DNA of 64,000 nucleotides, from the NCBI RefSeq assembly GCF_002105195.1, contig NZ_MUHU01000001.1:310001-374000 (forward strand), written 5' to 3'. The notes below the pieces were generated by a model. It was given only the letters and a program-made list of their open reading frames with translations. It was not told the origin of the DNA and ran no database searches. This document shows positions 18,354 through 26,186 of the stretch, in pieces (positions within the stretch are counted from its first letter, which is position 1; each line of letters opens with the position of its first letter). The DNA is from Derxia lacustris (lineage in GTDB: Bacteria; Pseudomonadota; Gammaproteobacteria; Burkholderiales; Burkholderiaceae_E). A program made the translations under genes and the position numbers.

Positions 18354-18817
18354 TGAAGCGGTCGTCGCTGCGTGTCGCGATGGCGCTGCTGGCGGGGCTG
18401 GCGGGGCCGGCGCTGCTGCCGTCGGCCGCGCTCGCGGGCGAGCTGTCGCCCGGCGCCAACTATCTGCTGCGCTGTGCCGGCTGCCACGGCATCGAAGGCC
18501 ATGGCGCGCCGGAAAGCGGCATCCCGCCCTTCCCCGGCCTGGTCGATCCGTTCTACCGCGACGCGCAGGGGCGGACCTATCTGCTGCATGTGCCGGGCGT
18601 GGTGTCGTCGAGCCTGTCGGCGCAGGAGATTGCCGCAGTGCTCAATTACATTGCCGCGCGCTGGGCCAAGGCGCCGGCGGGCATCGCGCGCTTCGATGCG
18701 GCGGAGGTGTCGCAGCGCATGGCGGAGCCGGTCGCCGATGTGGTGGCGTTCCGGCGCGGGCTGGTCGAGAAGTACCGCGCCGCGGGCGTGGAAGTGGCGC
18801 CCTATCCCTGGCCCTAG
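18353..18817 (+). CDS. Second monoheme c-type cytochrome, atypical axial ligand
   Basis: This 154-aa protein has a signal peptide (about residues 1-29) and one heme motif CAGCH (Cys41, Cys44, His45). The part that usually carries the axial methionine before LSxxEIAAVLNYI reads HVPGVVSSSLSAQEIAAVLNYI, so Val80 stands where Met is expected. His79 or Met123 could serve instead, or the heme could be five-coordinate. It is the last gene of the operon, overlapping the previous stop as TGATG and followed by a strong terminator. Its role, whether electron carrier or help in cofactor formation, is unknown. Confidence 0.82.
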   Translation: MKRSSLRVAMALLAGLAGPALLPSAALAGELSPGANYLLRCAGCHGIEGHGAPESGIPPFPGLVDPFYRDAQGRTYLLHVPGVVSSSLSAQEIAAVLNYIAARWAKAPAGIARFDAAEVSQRMAEPVADVVAFRRGLVEKYRAAGVEVAPYPWP

Positions 18818-18869
18818 ACGCTGGGGCCGTGCGCCGGTTGCAAGACGCATGCGCAGAAGCCGCAAAAGC

Positions 18870-18902
18870 AAAAGGCCCCGTTTTGTGAACGGGGCCTTTT
18901 GC
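18870..18902. terminator. Bidirectional terminator between amine operon and tRNA-Thr
   Basis: AAAAGGCCCCGTT and AACGGGGCCTTTT form a 13-bp perfect stem with a 5-base loop. The arms give a U-run in either direction. It lies 52 bases after the second cytochrome gene on the plus strand and 11 bases beyond the CCA end of tRNA-Thr on the minus strand. Confidence 0.9.
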
Positions 18903-18913
18903 CTTGAATCGAG

Positions 18914-18989
18914 TGGTGCCGGTGACCGGAATCGAACTGGTGACCTTCGCATTACGAATGCGCTGCTCTACCGACTGAGCTACACCGGC
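18914..18989 (-). tRNA. tRNA-Thr, anticodon CGT
   Basis: The 76-nt cloverleaf has an encoded CCA end. Acceptor stem GCCGGTG/CACCGGC, D-arm GCTCAGTCGGTAGAGC, anticodon loop TTCGTAA (CGU, reading ACG) and T-arm with GTTCGATTC are all intact. It precedes ispH in the minus direction but is downstream of it. Confidence 0.96.
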
Positions 18990-19018
18990 ATCAGTGAGCC
19001 CGCGATTCTAGCAGCAGT

Positions 19019-19969
19019 TCACGAATTTGCCAGCGGGTCGGCCTCGGCAAGCTCGCTCGGCAGGCGGAAGGTGACGTTTTCCTGCACGCCGTCGAGTTCG
19101 CGGATCTTGCCGGCGCCCAGTTCGCGCAGGCGGTCGACGATCTGCTTGACCAGCACCTCGGGCGCCGACGCGCCGGCCGTGAGCCCCACGCGGCGCTTGC
19201 CGACGATCCACGCCGGATCGACATCGGCCGGGTTGTCGACCATGTAGGCCGGCAGCCCGCCCTTCTCGGCCAGCTCACGCAGGCGGTTGGAATTGGAGCT
19301 GGTCGCGCTCCCGACCACGATCACCACATCGACCTGCGGCGCCATGAACTTGACCGCGTCCTGCCGGTTCTGCGTGGCGTAGCAGATGTCGGCCTTGCGC
19401 GGCGTGACGATGGCCGGAAAGCGCTCGCGCAGCGCCGCCAGCACATGCGTCGTGTCGTCGACCGACAGCGTGGTCTGGGTCACGCAGGCGAGCTGCGCCG
19501 GATCGCGCACGACGAGCGACCGCACATCCTCGACCGACTCGACCAGGTACATGCCGCCATCCACCTGCCCCATCGTGCCTTCCACTTCGGGGTGGCCGGC
19601 GTGGCCGATCATCACGATCTCGCGGCCTTCCTCGCGCAGCCGGGCCACCTCGTAATGCACCTTGGTCACGAGCGGGCAGGTGGCGTCGAAGATGCGCAGG
19701 CCGAGCGACGCGGCCTCGTCGCGCACCGCGCGCGACACGCCGTGCGCCGAGAACACCACCGTCGCGCCGGCCGGCGCCTCGGCCAGCTCGTCGATGAACA
19801 CCGCGCCGCGCGCGCGCAAATCCTCGACCACGTAGCGGTTGTGCACGATCTCGTGACGCACATAGATCGGTGCGCCGAAGCGCTCGATCGCGCGCTCGAC
19901 GATCTCGATCGCGCGGTCGACGCCGGCGCAAAAGCCGCGCGGCTGGGCCAGGACCAGTTCCTCGATCAT
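19019..19969 (-). CDS. ispH: 4-hydroxy-3-methylbut-2-enyl diphosphate reductase
   Basis: This 316-aa [4Fe-4S] enzyme carries out the last step of the MEP isoprenoid pathway, giving IPP and DMAPP. The three cluster cysteines are Cys14 ([11 protein letters not shown]), Cys98 ([11 protein letters not shown]) and Cys196 ([10 protein letters not shown]). The EGTMGQ motif with the catalytic Glu, and [10 protein letters not shown], are intact. I chose the ATG at 19969; a GTG 6 bases upstream overlaps the fkpB stop. fkpB-ispH is a conserved pair. Confidence 0.97.
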   Translation of the reverse strand: MIEELVLAQPRGFCAGVDRAIEIVERAIERFGAPIYVRHEIVHNRYVVEDLRARGAVFIDELAEAPAGATVVFSAHGVSRAVRDEAASLGLRIFDATCPLVTKVHYEVARLREEGREIVMIGHAGHPEVEGTMGQVDGGMYLVESVEDVRSLVVRDPAQLACVTQTTLSVDDTTHVLAALRERFPAIVTPRKADICYATQNRQDAVKFMAPQVDVVIVVGSATSSNSNRLRELAEKGGLPAYMVDNPADVDPAWIVGKRRVGLTAGASAPEVLVKQIVDRLRELGAGKIRELDGVQENVTFRLPSELAEADPLANS

Positions 19970-19971
19970 GC

Positions 19972-20427
19972 TCACATCACCCCGATGATCTTGACTTCGA
20001 AGGCCAGCGCCCGGCCCGCGAGCGGATGGTTGAAGTCGATGGTCGCCGCCTCGTCGGTGAGCGCGGTCAGCACGCCCTGCACCCGCGCGCCGTTCGGGCC
20101 CGGCACCGGGACCATGTCGCCGACCGCAAAGCTGCCGGCCGGATCGATCTTGTCGCGGAAGGTGGCGATGGAAATCGGCATCACCAGATCGCGGTTGCGC
20201 GGGCCGAAGGCTTCTTCGGGCGCGAGGTCGATGCGCACGTCGGCGCCTTCTTCCAGCCCGATCAGCCGCGCCTCCAGCCCCGGCGACAGCTGGCCACCGC
20301 CCAGTTGCAGCGTGGCCGGCGATTGCTCGAAGGTGCTCACGATCGATTGCCCCGCCTGCTCGCCCTCCGCCCATGAAAGACGGTAGTGCAGCGTGAGGTA
20401 AGCCCCGTCCGAGACGACATTTTTCAT
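19972..20427 (-). CDS. fkpB: FKBP-type peptidyl-prolyl isomerase (SlpA/FkpB)
   Basis: This 151-aa protein is a SlyD/SlpA-type prolyl isomerase with an inserted IF domain. Typical elements are [51 protein letters not shown] and the C-terminal [22 protein letters not shown] segment (here [18 protein letters not shown]). It acts as a cytoplasmic folding helper. It lacks the His-rich tail of SlyD, which supports the SlpA subgroup. It sits 2 bases from ispH. Confidence 0.93.
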   Translation of the reverse strand: MKNVVSDGAYLTLHYRLSWAEGEQAGQSIVSTFEQSPATLQLGGGQLSPGLEARLIGLEEGADVRIDLAPEEAFGPRNRDLVMPISIATFRDKIDPAGSFAVGDMVPVPGPNGARVQGVLTALTDEAATIDFNHPLAGRALAFEVKIIGVM

Positions 20428-20503
20428 AACCGGTCCTGTAAGCCCAATGCTCAGATTTTAGCAATCGCCCCCGGGCGCCCTCTTCCTTGACCAAGGCACC
20501 CGC

Positions 20504-21181
20504 ATGGCGATCACCGACTGGCCCGAAGCCGAACGCCCGCGCGAACGCCTGCTCGCGCAAGGCGCCGGCGCTCTTTCGGACGCCGAATTGCTCGCCGTGT
20601 TCCTGCGCGTCGGCGTGCGCGGCAAGAGCGCCGTCGATCTGGCGCGCGACTGCATCCAGCGCTTCGGCTCGCTCGGCCGGCTGTTCAACGCCGCACGCGC
20701 CGACTTCTCGGCCATCCCCGGCATGGGCGACGCCAAGTACGCCCAGCTCCAGGCGGTGCTGGAAATGGCCCGGCGCACCATCGAATCGGAGTTGCGCCAG
20801 ACCACGACCGGGCTCACCTCGCCGCAGGCCGTGCGCGATCTGCTGCGGCTCAAGCTCTCCGGCCTCGAATACGAAGTGTTCATGGCGCTGTTCCTCGACA
20901 CGCAGAACCGGCTCATCTCGGCCGAGGAGCTGTTTCGCGGCACGCTGGCGCAGACCGCCGTCTATCCGCGCGAAGTGGTCAAGCGCGCGCTGGCCTGCAA
21001 TGCGTCGGCGGTGGTGTTTGCGCACAACCATCCATCGGGCGCGCCCGAGCCGAGCGGCGCCGACCATTCGCTCACCCGCACGCTGCGCGATGCGCTCGCG
21101 CTGGTCGATGTGCGCACGCTCGATCACTTCATCATCGCGGGCCATCAGGCGCTGTCGTTCGCCGAGCGTGGCTGGCTCTAG
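20504..21181 (+). CDS. radC: RadC/JAB1-type DNA repair-family protein
   Basis: This 225-aa protein has an N-terminal helix-hairpin-helix-like part ([29 protein letters not shown]) and a C-terminal MPN/JAB domain. That domain has Glu in AEELFRG, the metal motif HNHPSG, and Ser and Asp in [10 protein letters not shown]. The historical link to DNA repair is weak, and biochemical activity of the family is unsettled. It diverges from fkpB and lies just upstream of the ribosomal protein promoter. Confidence 0.93.
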   Translation: MAITDWPEAERPRERLLAQGAGALSDAELLAVFLRVGVRGKSAVDLARDCIQRFGSLGRLFNAARADFSAIPGMGDAKYAQLQAVLEMARRTIESELRQTTTGLTSPQAVRDLLRLKLSGLEYEVFMALFLDTQNRLISAEELFRGTLAQTAVYPREVVKRALACNASAVVFAHNHPSGAPEPSGADHSLTRTLRDALALVDVRTLDHFIIAGHQALSFAERGWL

Positions 21182-21200
21182 CCGTCGATTTGCGCGCGGC

Positions 21201-21229
21201 TTGTTGAGCGTGCCGTCACCGCATATAAT
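21201..21229 (+). promoter_or_regulatory. Sigma70-type promoter of rpmB-rpmG
   Basis: TTGTTG at 21201-21206 and TATAAT at 21224-21229 are separated by 17 bases, a near-consensus promoter. The transcript would carry a leader of about 120 bases before the rpmB ATG. In that leader TCCCGG (21300-21305) can pair with CCGGGA (21343-21348), which contains part of the ribosome-binding site. Confidence 0.8.
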
Positions 21230-21356
21230 CGCGGGCTTTTCCGATTCACCATCATTAGGTGGGTTCTCTGCGTGCTGGCTATGCCGCTTGCGCAGGCGAT
21301 CCCGGGGCCTCCAGGCATGTGGGGGTTGCGGTTCGATACCCGCCGGGAGTGCTCAC

Positions 21357-21590
21357 ATGGCCCGCGTTTGCCAAGTAACCGGCAAGAAGCCGATGGTGGG
21401 AAACAATGTTTCCCACGCCAACAACAAGACGAAGCGTCGCTTCCTGCCCAACCTGCAATACCGCCGGTTCTGGGTCGAGAGCGAAAACCGCTGGGTTCGC
21501 CTGCGTCTGACGACCAACGCGCTGCGCACGATCGACAAGAACGGCATCGATGTCGTCCTCGCCGAACTGCGCGCCAAGGGCGAAATCTGA
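21357..21590 (+). CDS. rpmB: 50S ribosomal protein L28
   Basis: This 77-aa basic protein begins [37 protein letters not shown] and ends [11 protein letters not shown], nearly identical in pattern to E. coli L28. CGGGAG lies 7 bases before the ATG. It is co-transcribed with rpmG, 32 bases downstream, the standard pairing. Confidence 0.98.
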   Translation: MARVCQVTGKKPMVGNNVSHANNKTKRRFLPNLQYRRFWVESENRWVRLRLTTNALRTIDKNGIDVVLAELRAKGEI

Positions 21591-21622
21591 GCCTCGCCGC
21601 TCGCTGAAAGGGAACCCGCACC

Positions 21623-21778
21623 ATGCGCGACAAGATCAAGCTGGAATCGACCGCCGGTACCGGTCATTTCTATACGACCACCAAGAACAAGAAGACGATG
21701 CCCGAGAAGATGGCGATCAAGAAGTTCGATCCCGTCGTTCGCAAGCACGTCATCTACAAGGAAACCAAGATCAAGTGA
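21623..21778 (+). CDS. rpmG: 50S ribosomal protein L33
   Basis: This 51-aa basic protein reads [20 protein letters not shown] and ends [18 protein letters not shown], the L33 pattern. It has no cysteines, so it is the zinc-independent form. AAAGGGAA lies upstream of the ATG. A terminator follows 18 bases after the stop. Confidence 0.98.
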   Translation: MRDKIKLESTAGTGHFYTTTKNKKTMPEKMAIKKFDPVVRKHVIYKETKIK

Positions 21779-21796
21779 TCCTGGTCGCTCCGCAAG

Positions 21797-21821
21797 CAAA
21801 GCCCGCCTCGAGCGGGCTTTG
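21797..21821. terminator. Terminator after rpmG, possibly shared with the convergent receptor gene
   Basis: CAAAGCCCGC and GCGGGCTTTG form a 10-bp perfect stem with loop CTCGA. The following tract GTCGTTT is only moderately U-rich. It sits between rpmG and the convergent TonB-dependent receptor gene. Confidence 0.75.
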
Positions 21822-21877
21822 TCGTTTCTGCGGTGGCAGACGGGCGCCGACCGATGGCCGGCCCCGTGCTGCCGCCC

Positions 21878-24667
21878 TTATTGCCGTGCCGTCAGGTTGA
21901 TGCCGACCCAGCGCGGATTGCTCGGATAGAAGGTGTTCCAGTTGCTGTAAAAGCCGGTGTCGCTGTTGAGCAGGTTGCGCACCAGCAGCGTCGCGTCGAA
22001 CGACTTGTCGCGATGACCGAGCCCCAGGGCCAGATCCACCAGCCCGTTGGCACCGACCACCGCATAGCGCGACAGCGAAGGATCGTTGTTGTAGCTGGTG
22101 GTGTAGCGGTAGTTGAGGTCGGCATGACCGCGCACATCGCCGGTCAGCAGCTGCGAATAGCCCACGAACAGGTTGAACGCGAGCTTGGCCGAGCCGGGCA
22201 GCGTCTTGCCGGTGGCGTCGTAATAGGGCGTCGAGGTGCCGCCGAGTTCCGCCGGCTTGGCGAGGAAGCGGAAGTCCTTGTAGCGCGCGTCGTTGTAGGC
22301 GCCCGCGAGCCGGATGTCGAAGTTGCTGAAGCCGTCGTAGCTCGCATCGAGTTCGAGGCCGCGCGCCTGCACCTTGGGCACGTTGCCGAGGCCGGAGGCA
22401 TAGGCGAGCCGGCCGTCGTTGTTGGCCGCGGTCTGGGCTGCATCGTAGAAATAGAGCGGCTGGATGTAGTCGCGCACGTTGTGCAGATAGAGCCCGGCAT
22501 TGAGCGCCAGCGTGTGTTCGAGCAGCGACGACTTGAGGCCGACCTCGAAGGCATTGCTGCGTTCCGCCTTGACCGGGACCGAGGTCCCGCCGCCCGCGGT
22601 CGCGCCGACGATCTGCGAGATGCCGGCCTTCTCGCCGTGCTGCCAGCTCGCGTAGGTGGTGAGGTCGTCGTCGATGCGATAGCTGGTGCTGAAATTCGCG
22701 GTCGGCAACAGCTGGCGAAAGCCCTGCGCCTCGACCGAGCCGTAGACCGAGCCGATGCGCGCGCGCCGGATCGCCTTGGCGGCAGCCACCTGCCGCTGCT
22801 GGTCGCCGGTGAGGCCGGCATAGGTCTGCACGCCGAAGTATTTCTGCGCGACCGAATCGGCAAGCGCGATCTGGGCCGCGCTGTTGCCGCTTGCCAGCGT
22901 GCCGGTCGCCGCATCGCTGTTGAAGCCGCCGAGCGCCACGTTGTTGATCGCCACCGGATTCAGTCCGGCGCCATAGCCTTGATCGACGATGAAGCGGCTC
23001 GACTCGGTGCTGCGCGACTCCTGGGTCAGTCTCAGCCCACCCGCAAAGCCGAGCGCATCGCTCGCGCGCCAGCGCAGGTTGCCGTACCAGGCGTAACTGC
23101 GGTTGTCGAGCGAATCGCGGGTCTTGGTGAACAGGCGGTCGAGCGAATTGAGCAGGAGCCCGCGCCCGGCGCTGTCGGCATCGAGCCGGGTGTACTGCGC
23201 GGGCGTTGCGTAATAGGCGCCGGCATCGGAGCCGAAGCGCGCGGTCGTCCAGCGCTCCGGCATCGAACCGCGGAAGAAATACAGGCCGGTCTGATAGCCG
23301 AGCTGCGCATCGTCCGCCGACGCCAGGCGCAATTCCTGGCTGTACTGCTGGTATTCGACATGCCCGGTCGACGGCGAACGATCGATGTCGAACACGGAAA
23401 TCGGACCGCCACCCGAATCGAAATAAAAGCTGCGATAGGCTGAAATCGAGGTCAGCCGCTGCTCGCCCAGCGACCAGTCGATCTTTGCGCTCACGCCGCG
23501 CGAACCGTAATTGTTCGGATTCTGGCTCAAACGATTGATCTGATTGGCGGTGTAATCGTTCGGGCCATAGCTTGCCTCCTGCGCAAACCAGCGCCGCGAC
23601 AATTTGCCGATCGGCTCGCCGGCCTGATCGACCCGGATCGGGCTGCCATTCGAGGTACGCGAATCGTAATAAGTCGGCGTTGGCCGGTTGAAATTGACGT
23701 AATTGTCCGAGAACTCCTTGCTCTTGGGCGAATAGTCGAGCGACAGCAGGGCTTTCACGCCATTGCCCGGCGTGAGCAGGAATTGCGCACGGCCGTAGGT
23801 CCGGTCGGTGTTCTTGTAGCTCCAGTTCGGATCGTTGGCATTGCGATAGGGGCCATCGGCCTGCTCGCGCAATACCGTGCCACGCCAGGCCAGCAAGTCC
23901 TCGACGATTCCTCCGCCGATCGTCGCGCGCGAATTGAGCGTATTGAGTTGGCCATAGGTGATCGACACGCTGCTTTCGGGCCGGAAACTCGGTTCGCGAG
24001 TGCGGATCACGATTTCGCCGACCGACCCACCCTTGCCACCCTGCGTGCCCTGCGGTCCGCGGAAGACCTCGACGCTGTCGAGATCGGCAAACGCAATCGA
24101 GGCCGCCAGTCCGCTCACGCCATAGCTCACGCCATCCACGTTGACGCCGACGCTCGGATCGAGCGGGCCGGCGCCGCTGGCCCAGCCAAGGCCGCGAATC
24201 ATCAGGCTGCCGGCCTGCGGATTGGTGTAGGTGGCCGCCGTGTTGCCGATCCGGGACAGGATGTTGCGGAAACCGGTGGTGTCGGTCTTTTCGAGTTCGG
24301 CCCCCGTCACCACCGAAATCGACTTCGGCACTTCCTTGAGCTTTTCGATCGGCGGCCGGGCATTGATTACCACCGGCGCGAGACTGGCCGATTCGGCTAC
24401 CGGTGCCGGCGCTGGATTTTCAGCAGCCGCCGCCGGCACCGCCGCATTGCCAGCACCGCCGCGCAGCCTTTCGATCTCGGAGCGCAGCCGCGCATTTTCA
24501 TTGCGCAATTGCTCGACGGTCGCCGCATCGTCGGCGGCACTGGCTGCGGACGGCGAACCCGCTGCAATTGCAGCAAGGGCTGCCGATATCAGTACGGCTA
24601 TCGGTCGCCGTCGCAGCAGCAATCGACGATATGCCGCCGCGGAATTGAATCCTGACTCACTTTTCAT
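21878..24667 (-). CDS. TonB-dependent outer membrane receptor with N-terminal coiled-coil segment
   Basis: This 929-aa protein has a long basic signal peptide (cleavage about residue 44). A short heptad segment follows at residues 51-68 (Val51, Leu54, Asn58, Leu61, Ile65, Leu68 in a/d positions), then an Ala/Pro linker. The plug domain contains PPIEKLKEVPKSISVVTGAEL, SLMIRGLGW and VEVFRGPQGTQGGKGGSVGEI. The remainder is the 22-strand barrel. The C-terminus ends WVGINLTARQ, with Gln rather than the usual aromatic last residue. Substrate is unknown and no neighbouring gene hints at it. GAGG lies before the ATG at 24667. An inverted repeat lies upstream. Confidence 0.88.
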   Translation of the reverse strand: MKSESGFNSAAAYRRLLLRRRPIAVLISAALAAIAAGSPSAASAADDAATVEQLRNENARLRSEIERLRGGAGNAAVPAAAAENPAPAPVAESASLAPVVINARPPIEKLKEVPKSISVVTGAELEKTDTTGFRNILSRIGNTAATYTNPQAGSLMIRGLGWASGAGPLDPSVGVNVDGVSYGVSGLAASIAFADLDSVEVFRGPQGTQGGKGGSVGEIVIRTREPSFRPESSVSITYGQLNTLNSRATIGGGIVEDLLAWRGTVLREQADGPYRNANDPNWSYKNTDRTYGRAQFLLTPGNGVKALLSLDYSPKSKEFSDNYVNFNRPTPTYYDSRTSNGSPIRVDQAGEPIGKLSRRWFAQEASYGPNDYTANQINRLSQNPNNYGSRGVSAKIDWSLGEQRLTSISAYRSFYFDSGGGPISVFDIDRSPSTGHVEYQQYSQELRLASADDAQLGYQTGLYFFRGSMPERWTTARFGSDAGAYYATPAQYTRLDADSAGRGLLLNSLDRLFTKTRDSLDNRSYAWYGNLRWRASDALGFAGGLRLTQESRSTESSRFIVDQGYGAGLNPVAINNVALGGFNSDAATGTLASGNSAAQIALADSVAQKYFGVQTYAGLTGDQQRQVAAAKAIRRARIGSVYGSVEAQGFRQLLPTANFSTSYRIDDDLTTYASWQHGEKAGISQIVGATAGGGTSVPVKAERSNAFEVGLKSSLLEHTLALNAGLYLHNVRDYIQPLYFYDAAQTAANNDGRLAYASGLGNVPKVQARGLELDASYDGFSNFDIRLAGAYNDARYKDFRFLAKPAELGGTSTPYYDATGKTLPGSAKLAFNLFVGYSQLLTGDVRGHADLNYRYTTSYNNDPSLSRYAVVGANGLVDLALGLGHRDKSFDATLLVRNLLNSDTGFYSNWNTFYPSNPRWVGINLTARQ

Positions 24668-24755
24668 CTTGCATCCTCTTGCCAATGGACGATCGAAAAG
24701 ACCATCCATCGCAATACAGATGCCAAACCATTAATCAACCGGAAATATCGGAAAC

Positions 24756-24790
24756 ATTGTCGGGGTCATGAATTGCTGACCGCCGACAAT
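24756..24790. promoter_or_regulatory. Operator-like inverted repeat upstream of the receptor gene
   Basis: ATTGTCGG-G-GTCA and TGAC-CG-CCGACAAT form a 35-base interrupted palindrome with a central ATGAATTGC-like spacer. A second small palindrome ATTGAC-GATCCG-GTCAAT sits at 24823-24840. The region is AT-richer than its surroundings and lies 89 bases upstream of the receptor ATG, a sensible place for repressor binding. Confidence 0.5.
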
Positions 24791-24846
24791 ATCAACCCGC
24801 TATTGGAGACATTCATTGCTCAATTGACGATCCGGTCAATGGCAAT

Positions 24847-24873
24847 AAAAAAGCCGGCATCGAGCCGGCTTTT
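24847..24873 (-). terminator. Terminator of the desaturase gene
   Basis: AAAAGCCGGC and GCCGGCTTTT form a 10-bp stem with loop ATCGA. On the minus strand it is followed by a run of six T. It lies 36 bases beyond the desaturase stop. Confidence 0.88.
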
Positions 24874-24909
24874 CTGATTCGGGCCGCAAGGCCCGGCGGA
24901 CGGGAACGA

Positions 24910-26094
24910 TCAGGCGTAGGTCCGCAGCTTGACCGCGAAGTCTTCGAGCGCCTTCACGCCCGAAACCTCAGCCTTGGCGCACCAGGCCTGCAAGTCGGCG
25001 ACCAGCTGTTCGGTCGTGCGGTTGGAGCGCTCCCAGAGCTTGGCCAGCTCCTGGCGCATCTCGTAGAGCGTCGCGAGCGACTTGCTGTGCGCCAGCGCCT
25101 CGCCGAGCTTTTCGCGCTCGCTGGCGTCGAGCTTGGCGGCATCCATCTGCACCCAGCGCTTGAGCTTGGACAGGTTGACCGACTGCACGCCGGCCAGACG
25201 GTCCTTTTCCTGCGCCAGCGCCGCGCGCAGCGACTTGGCATAGGTGGCGAGCACTTCATAGCGGTTGTTGACCACCGCATTCAGCGATTCGAGATCGATG
25301 TGGGCGCGCGGCGCCACGAACTTGGGCTTGGGCGCGACGCGGCGGATGGTGGCGAGGCCGACGTAGGACATCAGCTTGATGTACATCCAGCCGATGTCGA
25401 ACTCGTACCACTTGTTCGACAGCCGCGCGCTCGACGCGTAGGTGTGGTGGTTGTTGTGCAGCTCCTCGCCGCCGATGATGATCCCGATCGGGAAGATGTT
25501 GGTCGACGCATCGGGCGCCGAGAAATTGCGGTAGCCCCAGTAGTGGCCGATGCCGTTGATGATCCCGGCCGCCGTGATCGGAATCCACAGCATCTGCACC
25601 GCCCAGACCGTGAGGCCGGCGCCGCCGAACATCAGCACGTCGAGGATGAGCATGATCGACACGCCACCGGCGCTGTAGCGGCGGTACACGTTGTTCTCGA
25701 TCCAGTCGTTCGGCGTGCCGTGACTGAATTTCTCGATGGTTTCCTGGTTCTTGGCTTCGGCGCGATACAGCTCGGCGCCGGTGAGCAGCACGGTGTCGAT
25801 GCCGCGCGTCTGCGGCGAATGCGGATCCTCGGGCGTCTCGCAGCGCGCGTGGTGCTTGCGGTGGATGGCGACCCATTCGCGCGTGACCATGCCGGTGGTC
25901 ATCCAGAGCCAGAAGCGGAAGAAATGGCTGACGATGGGATGCAGGTCGAGCGCGCGATGCGCCTGGCTGCGGTGCAGATAGATGGTGACGCCGGCGATGG
26001 TGATGTGCGTCGCGATCAGCGTGAAGGCGGTGATCTGCCAGCCGGACCAGTCGAGCAGGCCGTTGGCGATGAAGTCGAGTACGGAATCGAACAA
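24910..26094 (-). CDS. Acyl-CoA/acyl-lipid fatty acid desaturase
   Basis: This 394-aa membrane enzyme introduces a double bond into acyl chains with a di-iron centre. The three histidine boxes are HRSQAH (41-46), HRKHH (78-82) and HNNHH (near 214), arranged as in delta-9 desaturases. Four hydrophobic helices flank them. The last ~120 residues (from about 270) are a soluble helical extension rich in charged residues, longer than the minimal desaturase. The start is TTG at 26094 with GGAGG 9 bases upstream; no ATG fits. It stands alone between the receptor and the MscS gene. Confidence 0.88.
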   Translation of the reverse strand: MFDSVLDFIANGLLDWSGWQITAFTLIATHITIAGVTIYLHRSQAHRALDLHPIVSHFFRFWLWMTTGMVTREWVAIHRKHHARCETPEDPHSPQTRGIDTVLLTGAELYRAEAKNQETIEKFSHGTPNDWIENNVYRRYSAGGVSIMLILDVLMFGGAGLTVWAVQMLWIPITAAGIINGIGHYWGYRNFSAPDASTNIFPIGIIIGGEELHNNHHTYASSARLSNKWYEFDIGWMYIKLMSYVGLATIRRVAPKPKFVAPRAHIDLESLNAVVNNRYEVLATYAKSLRAALAQEKDRLAGVQSVNLSKLKRWVQMDAAKLDASEREKLGEALAHSKSLATLYEMRQELAKLWERSNRTTEQLVADLQAWCAKAEVSGVKALEDFAVKLRTYA

Positions 26095-26186
26095 GATCGA
26101 TTTCCTCCAGGGGAAAGAAAAGGCCCGCGCATTTCACGCGGATTTCACATTTTAGACGCCGGAGCGCGATTGCGTTCCGGACGAAA

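Noticed and set aside
19019..21145. Apparent 708-codon fusion reading from opposite radC through fkpB into ispH
   Set aside because: Only the last 316 codons match a family (IspH). The upstream part is antisense or off-frame to fkpB and radC; a good ispH start exists at 19969.
21320..21345. tRNA T-arm-like sequence (GGTTCGATACC) in the rpmB leader
   Set aside because: No matching acceptor, D or anticodon arms surround it; it lies in a ribosomal protein leader.
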